Assembly (NCBI GenBank): GCA_963777095.1
Contig: CAVZOY010000005.1
Location: 62,001 to 126,000 of the forward strand
Reading direction: 5' to 3'
Length of the DNA: 64,000 nt
DNA from: CAVZOY01 sp963777095
GTDB lineage: Bacteria > Actinomycetota > Actinomycetes > Mycobacteriales > Geodermatophilaceae
The translations under genes were made by a program, and so were the position numbers. Shown here piece after piece: positions 8,287 to 21,927 of the stretch. Each line of letters starts with the position of its first letter. Positions within the stretch are counted from its first letter, which is position 1. Below the pieces are notes generated by a model. That model did no database searches. It was not told the origin of the DNA and worked only from the letters and a program-made list of their open reading frames with translations.

Positions 8287-9498
8287 TCACGCCGACGAAT
8301 CCACTCCGCACACCAGTGCCGTGGGTGCGCCGGCCACCCGGGTGACGACGACGGTCGCCGTCCGGTCGCCCGGGCCGCGCAGCTGCCGGGCGATGGACTC
8401 CGGCTCGATGGCCGAGCCGCGCTTCTTGACCGTCACCCGACCGACGCCGCGGGTGCGCAGCAGCGCCCGGAGCTTCTTGAGGTTGAACGGCAGCACCTCG
8501 TCGACGCGGTACGAGCGCACCCAGGGCGGGCCGGACGGAGCGTCGGACGTCAGGTAGGCGATCGTCGGGTCGATCAACGTCGCCCCGAGGTCTGCGGCCA
8601 CCAGCGCGACCAGGCCGGAGCGGATGACGGCGGGGTCCGGCTCGTGCAGCCATGCGCCGACCGGGCCCGCCGGCGCAGGCCCGGGGTCGGCCGGCGCCGT
8701 CAGCTCGTGCACCCGGTCGCCGTGCACCACCGTCGCCCGGCGGCCGGTGACCGCCCGGGCCGGTCCCCACAGCAGGGCCTCGACGATCGATCCGCCGACC
8801 GAGACCCACTCCGCCTCCACCCCGGCCGGCACCCGGTCGTGGTCGAGTCCGGGCGCGACCTTGACCACCGACGCGGGCACCCGCTCGAGCAGGGCGGTGA
8901 CGGTCGACCAGGGCGGGGACCAGCGGTCGGGGTCGAGCTGCCGCTTCCCGCCTGCTCTGCGCGCCGGGTCGAGCGTCGCCGCCGGGCACCCGGCGACGCG
9001 GCCGTCCGCCGCGGCGCCGACCAGCGCGACGGCGTCGCCGTCGACGACCTCGACGCGGTCGGCCAGCCCCAGGGCGGCGGCGTTGGCGGCCGTGAGCTCG
9101 CGGGCCACCGGATCGCGGTCGACGGCCAGCACGCGCGCACCGGCCCGGGCCAGCGCCAGGGCGTCGGTGCCGGCGCCGCAACCGAGATCGGCGGCGCGCG
9201 TCGGTCCGTCGCCGAGCAGACGGGCGGCCCGGCGGGCGGCCAGCTCCGGCCGGCCGGCCTGCTCCAGGGTGTCCGCCGTGAAGACGAGGTGGTCGGCGTC
9301 GGGACCGAAGGCGGGGCGCGCTCGGGCGCGCAACCGGGCGAGCTCCCACGCCGGGCCGGCGTGCTCCGCGCCGACCGACGCGCGCAGCCGGGCAAGCCCG
9401 CCGACGAGGTCGGCGCCCTCGGCCTGCAGCCGCGCCGCGCGGGCCACGGCGGATGCGCCGTCGTCCGTCCGCAGCCAGCGGACGTCGTCGGCGTTCAC
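8287..9498 (-). CDS. Class I SAM methyltransferase with THUMP-like domain
   Basis: About 403 residues from GTG 9498 (start uncertain, no strong ribosome-binding site). The central domain has the SAM-binding motif [16 protein letters not shown] and [10 protein letters not shown], then VVDGDAVAL. The C-terminal ~70 residues ([16 protein letters not shown]...VTVKKRG) match the THUMP-like domain found after this methyltransferase in actinobacteria. The usual DPP[YF] strand appears as LDPARRAGG. An RNA or DNA base substrate is likely but not determined. Commonly next to groES. Confidence 0.83.
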   Translation of the reverse strand: MNADDVRWLRTDDGASAVARAARLQAEGADLVGGLARLRASVGAEHAGPAWELARLRARARPAFGPDADHLVFTADTLEQAGRPELAARRAARLLGDGPTRAADLGCGAGTDALALARAGARVLAVDRDPVARELTAANAAALGLADRVEVVDGDAVALVGAAADGRVAGCPAATLDPARRAGGKRQLDPDRWSPPWSTVTALLERVPASVVKVAPGLDHDRVPAGVEAEWVSVGGSIVEALLWGPARAVTGRRATVVHGDRVHELTAPADPGPAPAGPVGAWLHEPDPAVIRSGLVALVAADLGATLIDPTIAYLTSDAPSGPPWVRSYRVDEVLPFNLKKLRALLRTRGVGRVTVKKRGSAIEPESIARQLRGPGDRTATVVVTRVAGAPTALVCGVDSSA

Positions 9499-9533
9499 CT
9501 GCGCGAACCTACGGGAGGACCCCGGTTGAGGCG

Positions 9534-9560
9534 TTGGCACTCTCGTGGGTAGAGTGCCAA
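9534..9560 (+). promoter_or_regulatory. CIRCE element (HrcA operator)
   Basis: TTGGCACTC-N9-GAGTGCCAA, a perfect 9-bp inverted repeat with the canonical 9-base spacer, 114 bp before the groES start. It differs from the TTAGCACTC consensus only at the third base, symmetrically in both arms. It predicts HrcA repression of groES under non-stress conditions. hrcA is not in the window. Confidence 0.93.
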
Positions 9561-9674
9561 TCGACACGGGCGGGCCTGACCCCCGCGACGGCAGTCCCGC
9601 TGTCCGTGCCAGAGCATCAGCACCACCTGCAAGTACGTCACCAGCCGTCCGACACCGAAGGGGGCGTCACCGAC

Positions 9675-9983
9675 GTGACGACCGCTACCAAGGTCACCAT
9701 CAAGCCGCTGGAGGACCGTGTCGTGGTCCAGGCCAACGAGGCCGAGACCACCACCGCCTCCGGTCTGGTCATCCCGGACACCGCCAAGGAGAAGCCCCAG
9801 GAGGGCACCGTCATCGCCGTCGGCCCCGGCCGCGTCGACGACAACGGCAACCGCGTTCCGCTCGACGTGAACGTGGGCGACGTGGTCATCTACTCCAAGT
9901 ACGGCGGCACCGAGGTCAAGTACGGCGGCGAGGACTACCTCGTGCTCTCCGCCCGCGACCTGCTCGCCGTCGTGGAGAAGTAG
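9675..9983 (+). CDS. groES: Co-chaperonin GroES (Cpn10)
   Basis: Lid of the GroEL folding chamber. 102 residues, full length. [16 protein letters not shown], the mobile loop [20 protein letters not shown] and the C-terminal [16 protein letters not shown] are typical. GTG start with AAGGGGG upstream. It lies behind a CIRCE site. It is separated from groEL by 181 bp holding a repeat and a very strong hairpin, so the two may not be expressed equally. Confidence 0.97.
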   Translation: MTTATKVTIKPLEDRVVVQANEAETTTASGLVIPDTAKEKPQEGTVIAVGPGRVDDNGNRVPLDVNVGDVVIYSKYGGTEVKYGGEDYLVLSARDLLAVVEK

Positions 9984-10030
9984 AAGACCCCTCCACCCGC
10001 TCGCAAGCTCGCGTGCGGGACCTGCAGGGA
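9984..10030 (+). repeat. Dispersed palindromic repeat, family 1, copy A (diverged)
   Basis: Immediately after the groES stop. It shares the order gacccc-ctcc-cccgctcgc-ag-ctcgcg-gcggg-cctgcag with other copies in the window, with a CCCGC...GCGGG inner stem. This is a weak member; membership rests on its shared CGCTCG-ARGCTCGC core and flanking GACC/CTGCAG. Confidence 0.45.
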
Positions 10031-10050
10031 GCCGACTGACCCGGCTCTGA

Positions 10051-11805
<1,755 letters not shown>

Positions 11806-11819
11806 CCAGCACAGACGCC

Positions 11820-11853
11820 GAGGGCCGGTCCAGCAGTTGCTGGACCGGCCCTC
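11820..11853 (+). terminator. groEL terminator hairpin
   Basis: A perfect 16-bp stem (GAGGGCCGGTCCAGCA with its complement) around a 2-base loop. The outer GACGCC/GGCGTC also pair across a small bulge. It lies 15 bp after the groEL stop and just past the whiB3 stop on the other strand, so it may serve both convergent genes. Confidence 0.85.
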
Positions 11854-11869
11854 GTGGCGTCGGGGGTCG

Positions 11870-12169
11870 TTACACGGAGGCGACGACCCGCTCCGGCTCG
11901 GCGGCGAGGAGCCGCGTGCGCTCCTCCTCGCTCATGCCACCCCAGACCCCGTAGGGCTCGCGTACCGAGAGTGCGTGCTTCAGGCATGCCTCGATCACCG
12001 GGCACGTCGCGCAGACGGCCTTGGCGGCGGCCTGCCGTCGGGCCCGCGCGGGGCCGCGTTCGCCGTCGGGGTGGAAGAACAGGGACGTGCTCTCGCCACG
12101 GCAGGACCCGTGCAGCTGCCAGTCCCAGACCTCGGCGACGGGAGTGGGCAGTCGGCGGATGTCAGCCAT
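11870..12169 (-). CDS. whiB3: WhiB3/WhiD-type Fe-S regulator
   Basis: 99 residues, ATG with a GAGGAGG ribosome-binding site. The four cluster-binding cysteines are in GSCRG, VCATC and EAC, followed by the WhiB signature EPYGVWGGMSEEER that contacts the primary sigma factor. The opening VWDWQLHGSCRG...FFHPDGERG matches mycobacterial WhiB3 and streptomycete WhiD. Position between groEL1 and bldM/guaB agrees with both. Redox-sensing developmental or stress regulator by family knowledge. Divergent from bldM. Confidence 0.93.
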   Translation of the reverse strand: MADIRRLPTPVAEVWDWQLHGSCRGESTSLFFHPDGERGPARARRQAAAKAVCATCPVIEACLKHALSVREPYGVWGGMSEEERTRLLAAEPERVVASV

Positions 12170-12443
12170 GTCGTTCCTCCTCGGCTCGGTGCGCGAGCCG
12201 GGGTGGGGTGACCGGCTGCAGGGGGCCGATGCCCAGGGGGGTGAACCTCAAACACGTCGTGATCGCAACTTTTCGCGCCGACATCCTTTCGTGACGCCTT
12301 CGGACCGCCGTCGCGGGTCCTCACCCCGCGGGGTGAGGACGGCTGTTGCCACCCCCTGGAGTCGATCAAGGTGGTTGTCGGTCGTGCCGACGTCGGGACG
12401 GGGGATGCCCGGCGCCGCGGCCGGACTAGGTGAGGGAGCACTC

Positions 12444-13173
12444 GTGATCGACGACAGGATGCGCACGCCGGCCAACGGCGGAGCCACCGTGTGGGTGTAC
12501 GACGAGCGCCGACGGGTGCGTGACGACGTCGCCGCGCGGCTGGTCGCGCTGCCCTTCGTCGGCCGGGTCGAGGTGATCGGCGACGGCGCGTCGCTGATGG
12601 CCCGCCTCGCCACCCGCAGCCCCGACGTCCTCCTCGTCGGCACCCAGCGTGCCGTCGACACCGGCCTGGCCTCGGCCACGCAGGCGCTGCGGTCGCACCC
12701 GGGCCTGTCCGTGCTGGTGCTGGGCGCCCCGGACGACGCGGACTCCGTCCGCGCCGCCGTCGCGTTCGGCGCCCGCGGCTACCTGCGCTGGGACGCCACC
12801 CCGATCGAGATGGGCCTCGGCCTCTCCCGTGTCGGCCTGCGTGCCGACGGCCGGATCCCGGTCGCAGCAGGGCGCGCCCAACGGTCTGCCGCAGCCCGTC
12901 GGTGCCTGGAACGGCGCGGCCCCGCTGAACGGCTCGGCGCCGACCACGGTGCGTTCGACCGTCCGCGAGGCCACCGGCGTCCAGCTCTCCATGCGCGAGA
13001 TGCAGGTGCTCACCGGCATGAGCCAGGGCAAGAGCAACGCCCAGATCGGCCGCGAGCTGTACCTCTCCGAGGACACCATCAAGACCCACGCCCGGCGGCT
13101 GTTCCGCAAGCTGGGGGCCAAGGACCGCGCCGAGGCGGTGGCCACCGGCTTCCGTCGCGGCATGATGACCTGA
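12444..13173 (+). CDS. bldM: BldM-like orphan response regulator, one frameshift
   Basis: Start GTG 12444 with GAGGGAG upstream. The C-terminal HTH (MREMQVLTGMSQGKSNAQIG, then LSEDTIKTHARRLFRKLGA) is very close to BldM. The N-terminal receiver is degenerate: the acidic pocket is VYDERR and the phosphoacceptor position reads DVLLVGTQ, with Gly where Asp is expected. The frame breaks near 12862 between the receiver and the linker. The 274 bp upstream, shared with whiB3, hold no motif I can name beyond a short AT-richer patch near 12265-12275. The whiD-bldM-guaB order matches Streptomyces. Confidence 0.87.
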
Positions 13174-13188
13174 CGCGCCGCGCCCGAC

Positions 13189-13242
13189 CGATACGGCTGA
13201 GCGCCGTCTCCCGATCCGGGAGAGGGCGCTCAGTGCGTATCG
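13189..13242. repeat. Palindromic repeat, family 2, copy A (bldM 3' end)
   Basis: A 54-bp palindrome: CGATACG, CTGAGCGCC and TCTCCCG pair in order with CGGGAGA, GGCGCTCAG and CGTATCG, interrupted by single mismatches and a 3-base loop. It lies between convergent bldM and the SLH gene and probably terminates both. Related hairpins occur at 52640-52680 and 53632-53688. Confidence 0.8.
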
Positions 13243-13288
13243 GCGTCGTACTGCAGCAGCTCCCGGGCCGGCGTGCCCGGATCGGGAA

Positions 13289-14585
13289 CTACGCGCAGAC
13301 GTAGTTGCGGTCGAAGCCGTCCTCGATGAACTGGACCAGCTCGACCGTGCCGCCCGGCGTGAGCGCCGGGAGCCCGCACATGCGACGGGCCGGGCCGATC
13401 CCGGTCGCGCCGGCGAGCCAGCTCGGCAGACCGCCGGAGGTTGCTGCCCGTCGGGAGCTCCGTCCCGACGATGCCCGTCCACTGGGTGGTCGTGGAGTAG
13501 AGGCCCACCGTCTCCACGCCTGCGGTGCGGAGGTGGGTGACCATGCCCTCGAGCACCGCGCGGTTGCGGACCCTGCCGTTCGCCGTCCGCTCCCAGCTGT
13601 TGCCGTCCTCGACGTCGAGCCACCAGACGTGGGCCGCGGGGTCGAGCCCGGCGTCGACGACCGCGTCGAGGTCCTCCTGCGCGCGGTCCGCGCCGTACTG
13701 ACGGGCGCAGGCGGCGGTGACGTCGGCGCAGGGCCAGGCGTTGCTCGCGAGCCCCGGGTTCGCGGTGTTGACGTAGAGCTGCACCTTCGGCTGCGACGTC
13801 GCGGCACCGCTCGAGCCGGCTGCCCAGGTCAGCTGCTCGTCGAAGCAGGGGTTGAAGAACCTCGGCAGGCCCCGGTTGACGCCGACGATGCCGAAGGCGC
13901 GGTCGGTGGGCAGCGACTCGTCGCACTGCGGGTGCGACACGTCGACGCCCAGCGGGGCGGTGCGCGAGAGGTAGAAGCGGTGCAGGAACGCGGCCATCAT
14001 CCCGCGGGTCACCGTGCCGGACGGGGCGAATTTTCCGCCGAGGGTGCCGGTGGTGACGCCCTCGGTCCACAGCCAGTCGATCGACCCGCAGAAGGGTGAC
14101 GTGATCGGCACGTCCGAGTACGGCTGCACGGTGCACGTCGGCGGCGCGGCGCCGGCGTGGTCGAGCTTGTAGAGGAACGCGGCCATCGCCTGCCGGGTGA
14201 CCGGCGCCAGCGGCGCGAAGCCGCCGCTGGCCGTGCCCGACGTGATGCCGGCGTCGGCGAGCCACGTGATCGAGCCGCAGTAGGCGGAGTCGGCCGGCAC
14301 GTCCCCGTAGGCGTCCTCCGCGCACCCCTGGGCGGTGGCGCCGTCGTTCGCGAACTTGTGGAGGAAGACCGCCATCGCCTGCCGTGTCACCGGTCCGTCC
14401 GGCCGGAAGCGGTCGGCACTGGCGTCGGTGATGCCCTCGGCGGCCAGCCACTCGATGTCGGCGGCGAAAGGCGTCGTCGGGCCGACGTCGTCGAAGACCT
14501 CGCCGGCCGCCGCCGCGGGCACCGCGGACCCGGCCGCCACCGCCAGCAGCAGCAGGGCCAGCAGGCTCAGCAGGAGGCGACGCAC
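13289..14585 (-). CDS. Secreted SLH-repeat protein with GH25-like domain, one frameshift
   Basis: About 430 residues with a signal peptide (MRRLLLSLLALLLL, cleavage after an Ala-rich stretch near residue 27). Three S-layer-homology repeats follow (for example FDDVGPTTPFAADIEWLAA..VTRQAMAVFLHKF). From ~residue 205 comes a glycoside-hydrolase-like barrel starting GVDVSHPQC with VWWLDVEDGNSW, reminiscent of GH25 lysozyme-like or DUF1906 domains. The frame breaks near 13435-13445; the true C-terminus reads FIEDGFDRNYVCA. SLH repeats imply wall attachment; the barrel may act on peptidoglycan. It occupies the place of sigD in mycobacteria. Confidence 0.78.
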
Positions 14586-14660
14586 CCGGTCGTGTCTACC
14601 AGCGGAACGACCGGGTTCCCGTCGCGCGCGGGGCCGGTGGGACGACGGGGACGAACGGGG

Positions 14661-15023
14661 TCAGTTCTCCTCGTCGCGCTCGGCGGCCGCGGCGATCCCG
14701 TCGGCGTAGCCGCTGGCGTAGTCCCAGCTCACGTAGTCGTCGGGGTCCGGGTCGAACGGCGGCTCGTGCCGGCCGGTCTGGCCCTCCTCGAGCAGCTGCC
14801 GCAGGTTGGCCTGCATGAGCGCCCAGTCGACGTGGTGCTCCTCGTCGCAGTCGGGGCAGTCGACCACGATGCCCTTGATCCCGGTCGGCTCCAGCAGGGT
14901 GCGGAACACCTCGAGCTCGGCCAGGTCGTCGAGGACGCCCGCCCGCTCCTCCATGGTCAGCGGCGGCGGGCCGGAGTGGTCCGACTCGTGGTCCGGCCCG
15001 GGTACGCCGTCGAACGGGTCCAC
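14661..15023 (-). CDS. DUF5319 protein
   Basis: 120 residues, GTG 15023 with a strong GAGGAGG site. It is an acidic, small actinobacterial protein of unknown function next to guaB in mycobacteria too. Visible features are a CPDC motif within VVDCPDCDEEHHVDW, possibly metal- or zinc-binding, and the conserved tail VSWDYASGYADGI. No membrane segment. Divergent from guaB. Confidence 0.8.
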   Translation of the reverse strand: MDPFDGVPGPDHESDHSGPPPLTMEERAGVLDDLAELEVFRTLLEPTGIKGIVVDCPDCDEEHHVDWALMQANLRQLLEEGQTGRHEPPFDPDPDDYVSWDYASGYADGIAAAAERDEEN

Positions 15024-15101
15024 GCGTCCTCCTCGCCGGTGGTCGAGGGAGGGGGTGTCCCTCCCGCGGCGCAGGGCTGCCCCGCGCCGCGCCCACGGTA
15101 G

Positions 15102-16712
<1,611 letters not shown>

Positions 16713-16714
16713 GC

Positions 16715-17872
16715 ATGCCCGTCCGCGAGACCGTCGAGATCGGCCTCAACCGCTTCGCCCGTCGCGGCTACGACCTCGACGAGGTGTCGATCGTCCCGTC
16801 CCGGCGCACGCGCGACGTCGACGACGTCTCCACCGCGTGGCAGATCGACGCCTTCCGGTTCGACATCCCGCTGGTCACCAGCGCGTCGGACGCCGTCGTC
16901 AGCCCGGCCACGGCGGTGGCCGTCGGCGAGCTGGGCGGGCTCGGCGTCCTCAACGCCGAGGGCCTGTGGACCCGGTACGACGACCCCGAACCGATCTACC
17001 GGCGCATCCGCCAGGCCGCCGGCACGGGCGCGCCGCCGGTCTCGCTGCTGCAGGAGGTCTACGCCGAGCCGGTCAGGACCGACCTGCTGACGGCGCGGAT
17101 CAAGGAGCTGAGCGCGGGCGGTGGCACGACTGCCGTGCGCATCTCCCCGCAGCACACCCAGCAGCTGGCGCCGACCGTGCTCGCGGCCGGCATCGACCTG
17201 CTGGTCATCCAGGGCACCATCGTCAGCGCCGAGCACGTGACGAGCTCCGGCGAGGCGCTCAACCTCAAGGAGTTCATCGCCGACCTCGACGTGCCGGTCG
17301 TGGTGGGCGGCGCGGCCGACTACCAGACCGCGCTGCACCTCATGCGCACCGGCGCGGCGGGCGTCATCGTGGGCGTCGGCGCCGACAGCTGGTCGACCGG
17401 CGACGAGGTCATGGGCATCCGGGTGCCGCTGGCCAGCGCGATCGCCGACGCCGCGGCCGCCCGCCGCGACTACCTCGACGAGACCGGCGGCCGGTACGTG
17501 CACGTCATCGCCAACGGCCGGATCGAGACCAGCGGCGCCGTCGCCCGGGCGCTGGCCTGCGGAGCGGACGCCGTCCAGCTCGGCGAGCCGCTGCGCTCGG
17601 CGGAGGAGGCCCCGGCCGGCGGCATCTGGTGGGACTCGGTCGCCGCGCACCCCCGGCTCCCGCGCGGCGGGGTCTCCCCGGCGGCCGAGCCGGCCGGCAC
17701 GCTGCGCGAGGTGCTGCTCGGCCCGGCCGAGAGCTCCGACGGGCGGACGAACATCTTCGGCGCGCTGGCCCGCACGATGGCCAAGACCGGCTACCGCGAC
17801 CTCAAGGAGTTCCAGCGGGTCGACCTGGTCATCGGGGGCGGCACCCCCGGGGCCGGCTTCGTCGGCGGCTGA
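16715..17872 (+). CDS. guaB3: GuaB3-family IMP dehydrogenase-related protein
   Basis: 385 residues, intact, no CBS domains. Start EIGLNRFARRGYDLDEVSIVPSRRTRD is the family signature. Where GuaB has GPGSICTTR, this protein reads GVGADSWSTGDEVMGI, so the catalytic cysteine is absent; as I recall, mycobacterial GuaB3 also lacks it. The enzyme may not perform the IMPDH reaction; purine-related activity is inferred from the guaB-guaB3-guaA order. A 6-bp gap precedes guaA. Confidence 0.9.
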   Translation: MPVRETVEIGLNRFARRGYDLDEVSIVPSRRTRDVDDVSTAWQIDAFRFDIPLVTSASDAVVSPATAVAVGELGGLGVLNAEGLWTRYDDPEPIYRRIRQAAGTGAPPVSLLQEVYAEPVRTDLLTARIKELSAGGGTTAVRISPQHTQQLAPTVLAAGIDLLVIQGTIVSAEHVTSSGEALNLKEFIADLDVPVVVGGAADYQTALHLMRTGAAGVIVGVGADSWSTGDEVMGIRVPLASAIADAAAARRDYLDETGGRYVHVIANGRIETSGAVARALACGADAVQLGEPLRSAEEAPAGGIWWDSVAAHPRLPRGGVSPAAEPAGTLREVLLGPAESSDGRTNIFGALARTMAKTGYRDLKEFQRVDLVIGGGTPGAGFVGG

Positions 17873-17878
17873 GCGTCC

Positions 17879-19445
<1,567 letters not shown>

Positions 19446-19448
<3 letters not shown>

Positions 19449-19509
19449 AGAAAGGACCCCGCTGCCCCCCATGCCTCGCACGCTCGGCATGGGACCCTGC
19501 AGCGGGGCC
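19446..19509 (+). repeat. Dispersed palindromic repeat, family 1, copy B
   Basis: Best-preserved copy. It opens TAGAGAAAGGACCCC and has two nested stems: outer CCCCGCTGC/GCAGCGGGG and inner CCCATGCC/GGCATGGG around a CTCGCACGCTC-containing loop. Placed directly at the guaA 3' end, it can act as a terminator here. Other copies are at 30283, 41113 (reverse) and, weaker, 9984 and 38962. Confidence 0.85.
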
Positions 19510-19520
19510 GCTCCAGCCGG

Positions 19521-20679
19521 TCACCCCGACGGATCTCCTCCACCGGCCGGCTGCCAGAGCCACGCGCCGTCGCTGAGGTGCTCCTCGCCCCAGCCGGCGT
19601 CGGTGTCCATGCCGCCCAGCACGAGCAGCTCCTCGCCGGCCCAGACGGCCGATCCCGGCGCGGCGGGTGCGCCGTCCGGCCGCGGGAGCAGCGTCCACGA
19701 GCGGTCGCGGTCGTCGTAGACCCAGCCGTCGACGGCGGCCACCGGGCCGCCGACGGCGTCGGCAGGCCAGCCGCCGGTGTTCATCAGCGGCGTGCCCTCC
19801 AGTGGGACCCACGCGCCGGTGCGCGGGTCGAGGGCGCCGCCCTGGGCGAACCGGTCGCCGTCGGCACTCTGCCCGTCGGGGTGGACGTCGATCATGCGCT
19901 CGCCGGTCCACGACCATCGCCATCCGCCGGTGCGCTCGCTGTCGTCGAGCACGGTCCATCGCTGCGAGGCCAGGTCCAGGACGGCCGCGCGCAGCGCGGG
20001 GCGAGGCGTTCTCCCAATCGTCCGGTAGGGGACTCGCGGTGAGCACCAGTGCGCCGGGGATCGCGGTGACGACGCGGTCGAAGGTCGGGCCGAGCGGGTC
20101 CTCGGGCAGCTCGGACCAGGTTCGGGACGCCGGGTCGTACACCTGGCCCGACGGCTCGTCGGCCTTCCGCTCGCCCTCGACCAGCACCACCGTGCCGTCG
20201 TCGAGCGCCGCCGGACGGCCGACGACCGCTCCGACCGGTGCCGGTGGGGACAGCGACCAGGCGTCCTCCGCGGCGTCGTAGGACAGCAGCCGGTCGTCCT
20301 GCACCAGGTGCACGGTGTCGCCGGCGACCGTGCTCGGAGTGCCGCCCTCGATCGGCTGGGGGGCGTCGACGACGGGCCGCCAGGTCTGCTGCGCCGGGTC
20401 GTAGGCCGCACCGTCGGCGGCGCTCTCGGGGGGACCGACGCAGCCGGCGGCCGGCGGGCAGAGGTCGCCGACGTCGCCGCCGAGGACGAGCGCCTCGGTG
20501 CCGGTCCACGCGGTCACGGCGCCCAGCCGGGGCGAGAGCGGAGCGGACGGCACCGTCGTCCAGGCGCCCGGCCCCGGCCCGGCGGCGCCATCGGCGGCGG
20601 GAGCCCGCTGGGCGCACGCGGTCAGCAGCAGCGCGGCGGCGACCAGCGCCGTCGCACCGCGGATCCGGGCGGCACCCAT
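19521..20679 (-). CDS. Kelch-like lipoprotein, one frameshift
   Basis: About 385 residues. ATG 20679 gives a lipoprotein signal peptide (ATALVAAALLLTAC, lipobox LTAC). The mature part carries repeats of the kelch or galactose-oxidase type: blade-like LGGD..., AAYDPAQQTWRPV, QVYDPASRTWSELP, YDDRDRSWTLLP and VLGGMD. The frame slips at 19998-20001, where a run of four G on the + strand is one too long; corrected it reads NASPALRAAVLDLASQRW. Anchored outside the membrane, probably a binding protein. Ligand unknown. Confidence 0.8.
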
Positions 20680-20781
20680 GGGGCGAGCCTCCGTGGGCCG
20701 GGACGGGCTGCGCAACGAAGCGATCCCGACCGTTACCGAACAGCGTTGGGCCGGTGACCCGTCCGTCACCCGACCGATGCG

Positions 20782-21549
20782 TCAGCCGGCGTCGCGGTAG
20801 ACCAGACCCAGTCCGTCGGCGCCGGTCACGGTGAGGCTGTCCTCGGTGACCGCCACCTGGAAGTCCGCGGACAGCACCGCCACGACCTGGTCGTCCTGCG
20901 CCGCGACGTCGGGGCCGCAGGTGGCTGCCTCCGGCCGGGCACCGTCCACCCGGACGACGTCACCCTCGAGCGCCCAGCTGCCGGTCAGCCCGCGGCACCC
21001 GGTGGAGGCGCCGACCGTGCCGTCGTCGGCGAGCCGGAGCACCGCCCGCGCGCCGGACGTCGAGGAGGCGACCTCCCCGTCGAGCAGCGTCTCCAGCACC
21101 CACTCGGTGCCGGTGAGGTCGCTCGCGGGTACCTCGGGCAGCGGGCGGAAGCGCAGCTCGGCGTCGCCGCCGCTGAGGACGAGGTACCCCTCGGCGTTGT
21201 CCGCCTGCTCGACGGCGGCGAGGGCGGCCAGGTACGCCGACTCGGCGTCCATGAGCTCGGGCGCGCAGCCCATCTCGGTGCCGCCGAGACCGGAGACGGT
21301 CAGGTCGTCGCCGTCCAGCCGGTAGGTGCCGCTGTAGGAGTTGCAGAAGGAGGTGCCGCCGAGCTCGCCGTCCGTGACCGTCAGGGTCGCGCGGCCCCCG
21401 ACCGGCTCCGGCACGACCGCCCCGTCCCGCGAGAACTCGACCAGCTCCCACTCGCCGGTGACCTCCGGCGGCGAGCCGGTCGCCGTGCCGCAGCCGGCGA
21501 CGACGAGCACGACGGCCGTCGACATGCCGAGGCGGTGGGGGAGGCGCAC
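20782..21549 (-). CDS. META-domain lipoprotein
   Basis: About 255 residues. Start GTG 21549 is preferred over ATG 21525 because it adds the basic RLPHR before the hydrophobic segment; the lipobox is VAGC either way. Two META (HslJ-like) domains follow: VTGEWELVEF...TSFCNSYSGTYRLDGDDLTV and LTGTEWVLETL...STGCRGLTGSWALEGDVV, each with the family's Cys and N-S/G pattern. Extracellular lipoprotein of unknown role. The 102-bp gap to the kelch gene has GGTGAC-N6-GTCACC at 20753-20770, an inverted repeat of unknown meaning. Confidence 0.8.
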   Translation of the reverse strand: MRLPHRLGMSTAVVLVVAGCGTATGSPPEVTGEWELVEFSRDGAVVPEPVGGRATLTVTDGELGGTSFCNSYSGTYRLDGDDLTVSGLGGTEMGCAPELMDAESAYLAALAAVEQADNAEGYLVLSGGDAELRFRPLPEVPASDLTGTEWVLETLLDGEVASSTSGARAVLRLADDGTVGASTGCRGLTGSWALEGDVVRVDGARPEAATCGPDVAAQDDQVVAVLSADFQVAVTEDSLTVTGADGLGLVYRDAG

Positions 21550-21618
21550 CCCCGGAGACTCGTGCCTGCGGCCGTCCCCGGACAAGTGCGCCGCGCCCAC
21601 CGCCTCGATCGGTCCCGG

Positions 21619-21927
21619 TCAGCCGGCCGAACTGCGCCGTCGGGCCCGGCGCAGCTCGCTGGCCAGCAGCGCCACCCCGGCGCCGATGAGCACCAGCCAG
21701 AGGACACCGCCGTCGGCGAAGATGCCGGCGTCCAGGTCCACTCCGGACAGGCCCAGGATGGCGAAGAAGCTGAAGACGACGCCCGCGACGAGGGCCACGA
21801 CGTCCACCGAGCGGCGGGTGCTGCGGTCCTCGTCCTCGGTCGAGAGCGGCGTCACGGTCTGCCAGTCGGCCAGCTGCCGCTCCTGCCAGCCGGTCGGGGT
21901 CGTGGGGAACTCGCTGTAGTCAGGCAC
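21619..21927 (-). CDS. Small two-helix membrane protein
   Basis: 102 residues from GTG 21927, which overlaps the end of the PspC/LiaF gene by 8 bp with GGAGGTG just upstream, implying translational coupling. The N-terminal third is polar (SEFPTTPTGWQERQLADWQTV); two hydrophobic helices follow (VVALVAGVVFSFFAILGL and GVLWLVLIGAGVALLAS) with a basic C-terminus RRARRRS. No family recognised. Coupling suggests membership of the envelope-stress module. Confidence 0.7.
   Translation of the reverse strand: MPDYSEFPTTPTGWQERQLADWQTVTPLSTEDEDRSTRRSVDVVALVAGVVFSFFAILGLSGVDLDAGIFADGGVLWLVLIGAGVALLASELRRARRRSSAG

Noticed and set aside
17390..17420. Loss of the GuaB3 active-site Cys as evidence of a broken gene
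   Set aside because: The frame is clean and, as recalled, mycobacterial GuaB3 also lacks this Cys.
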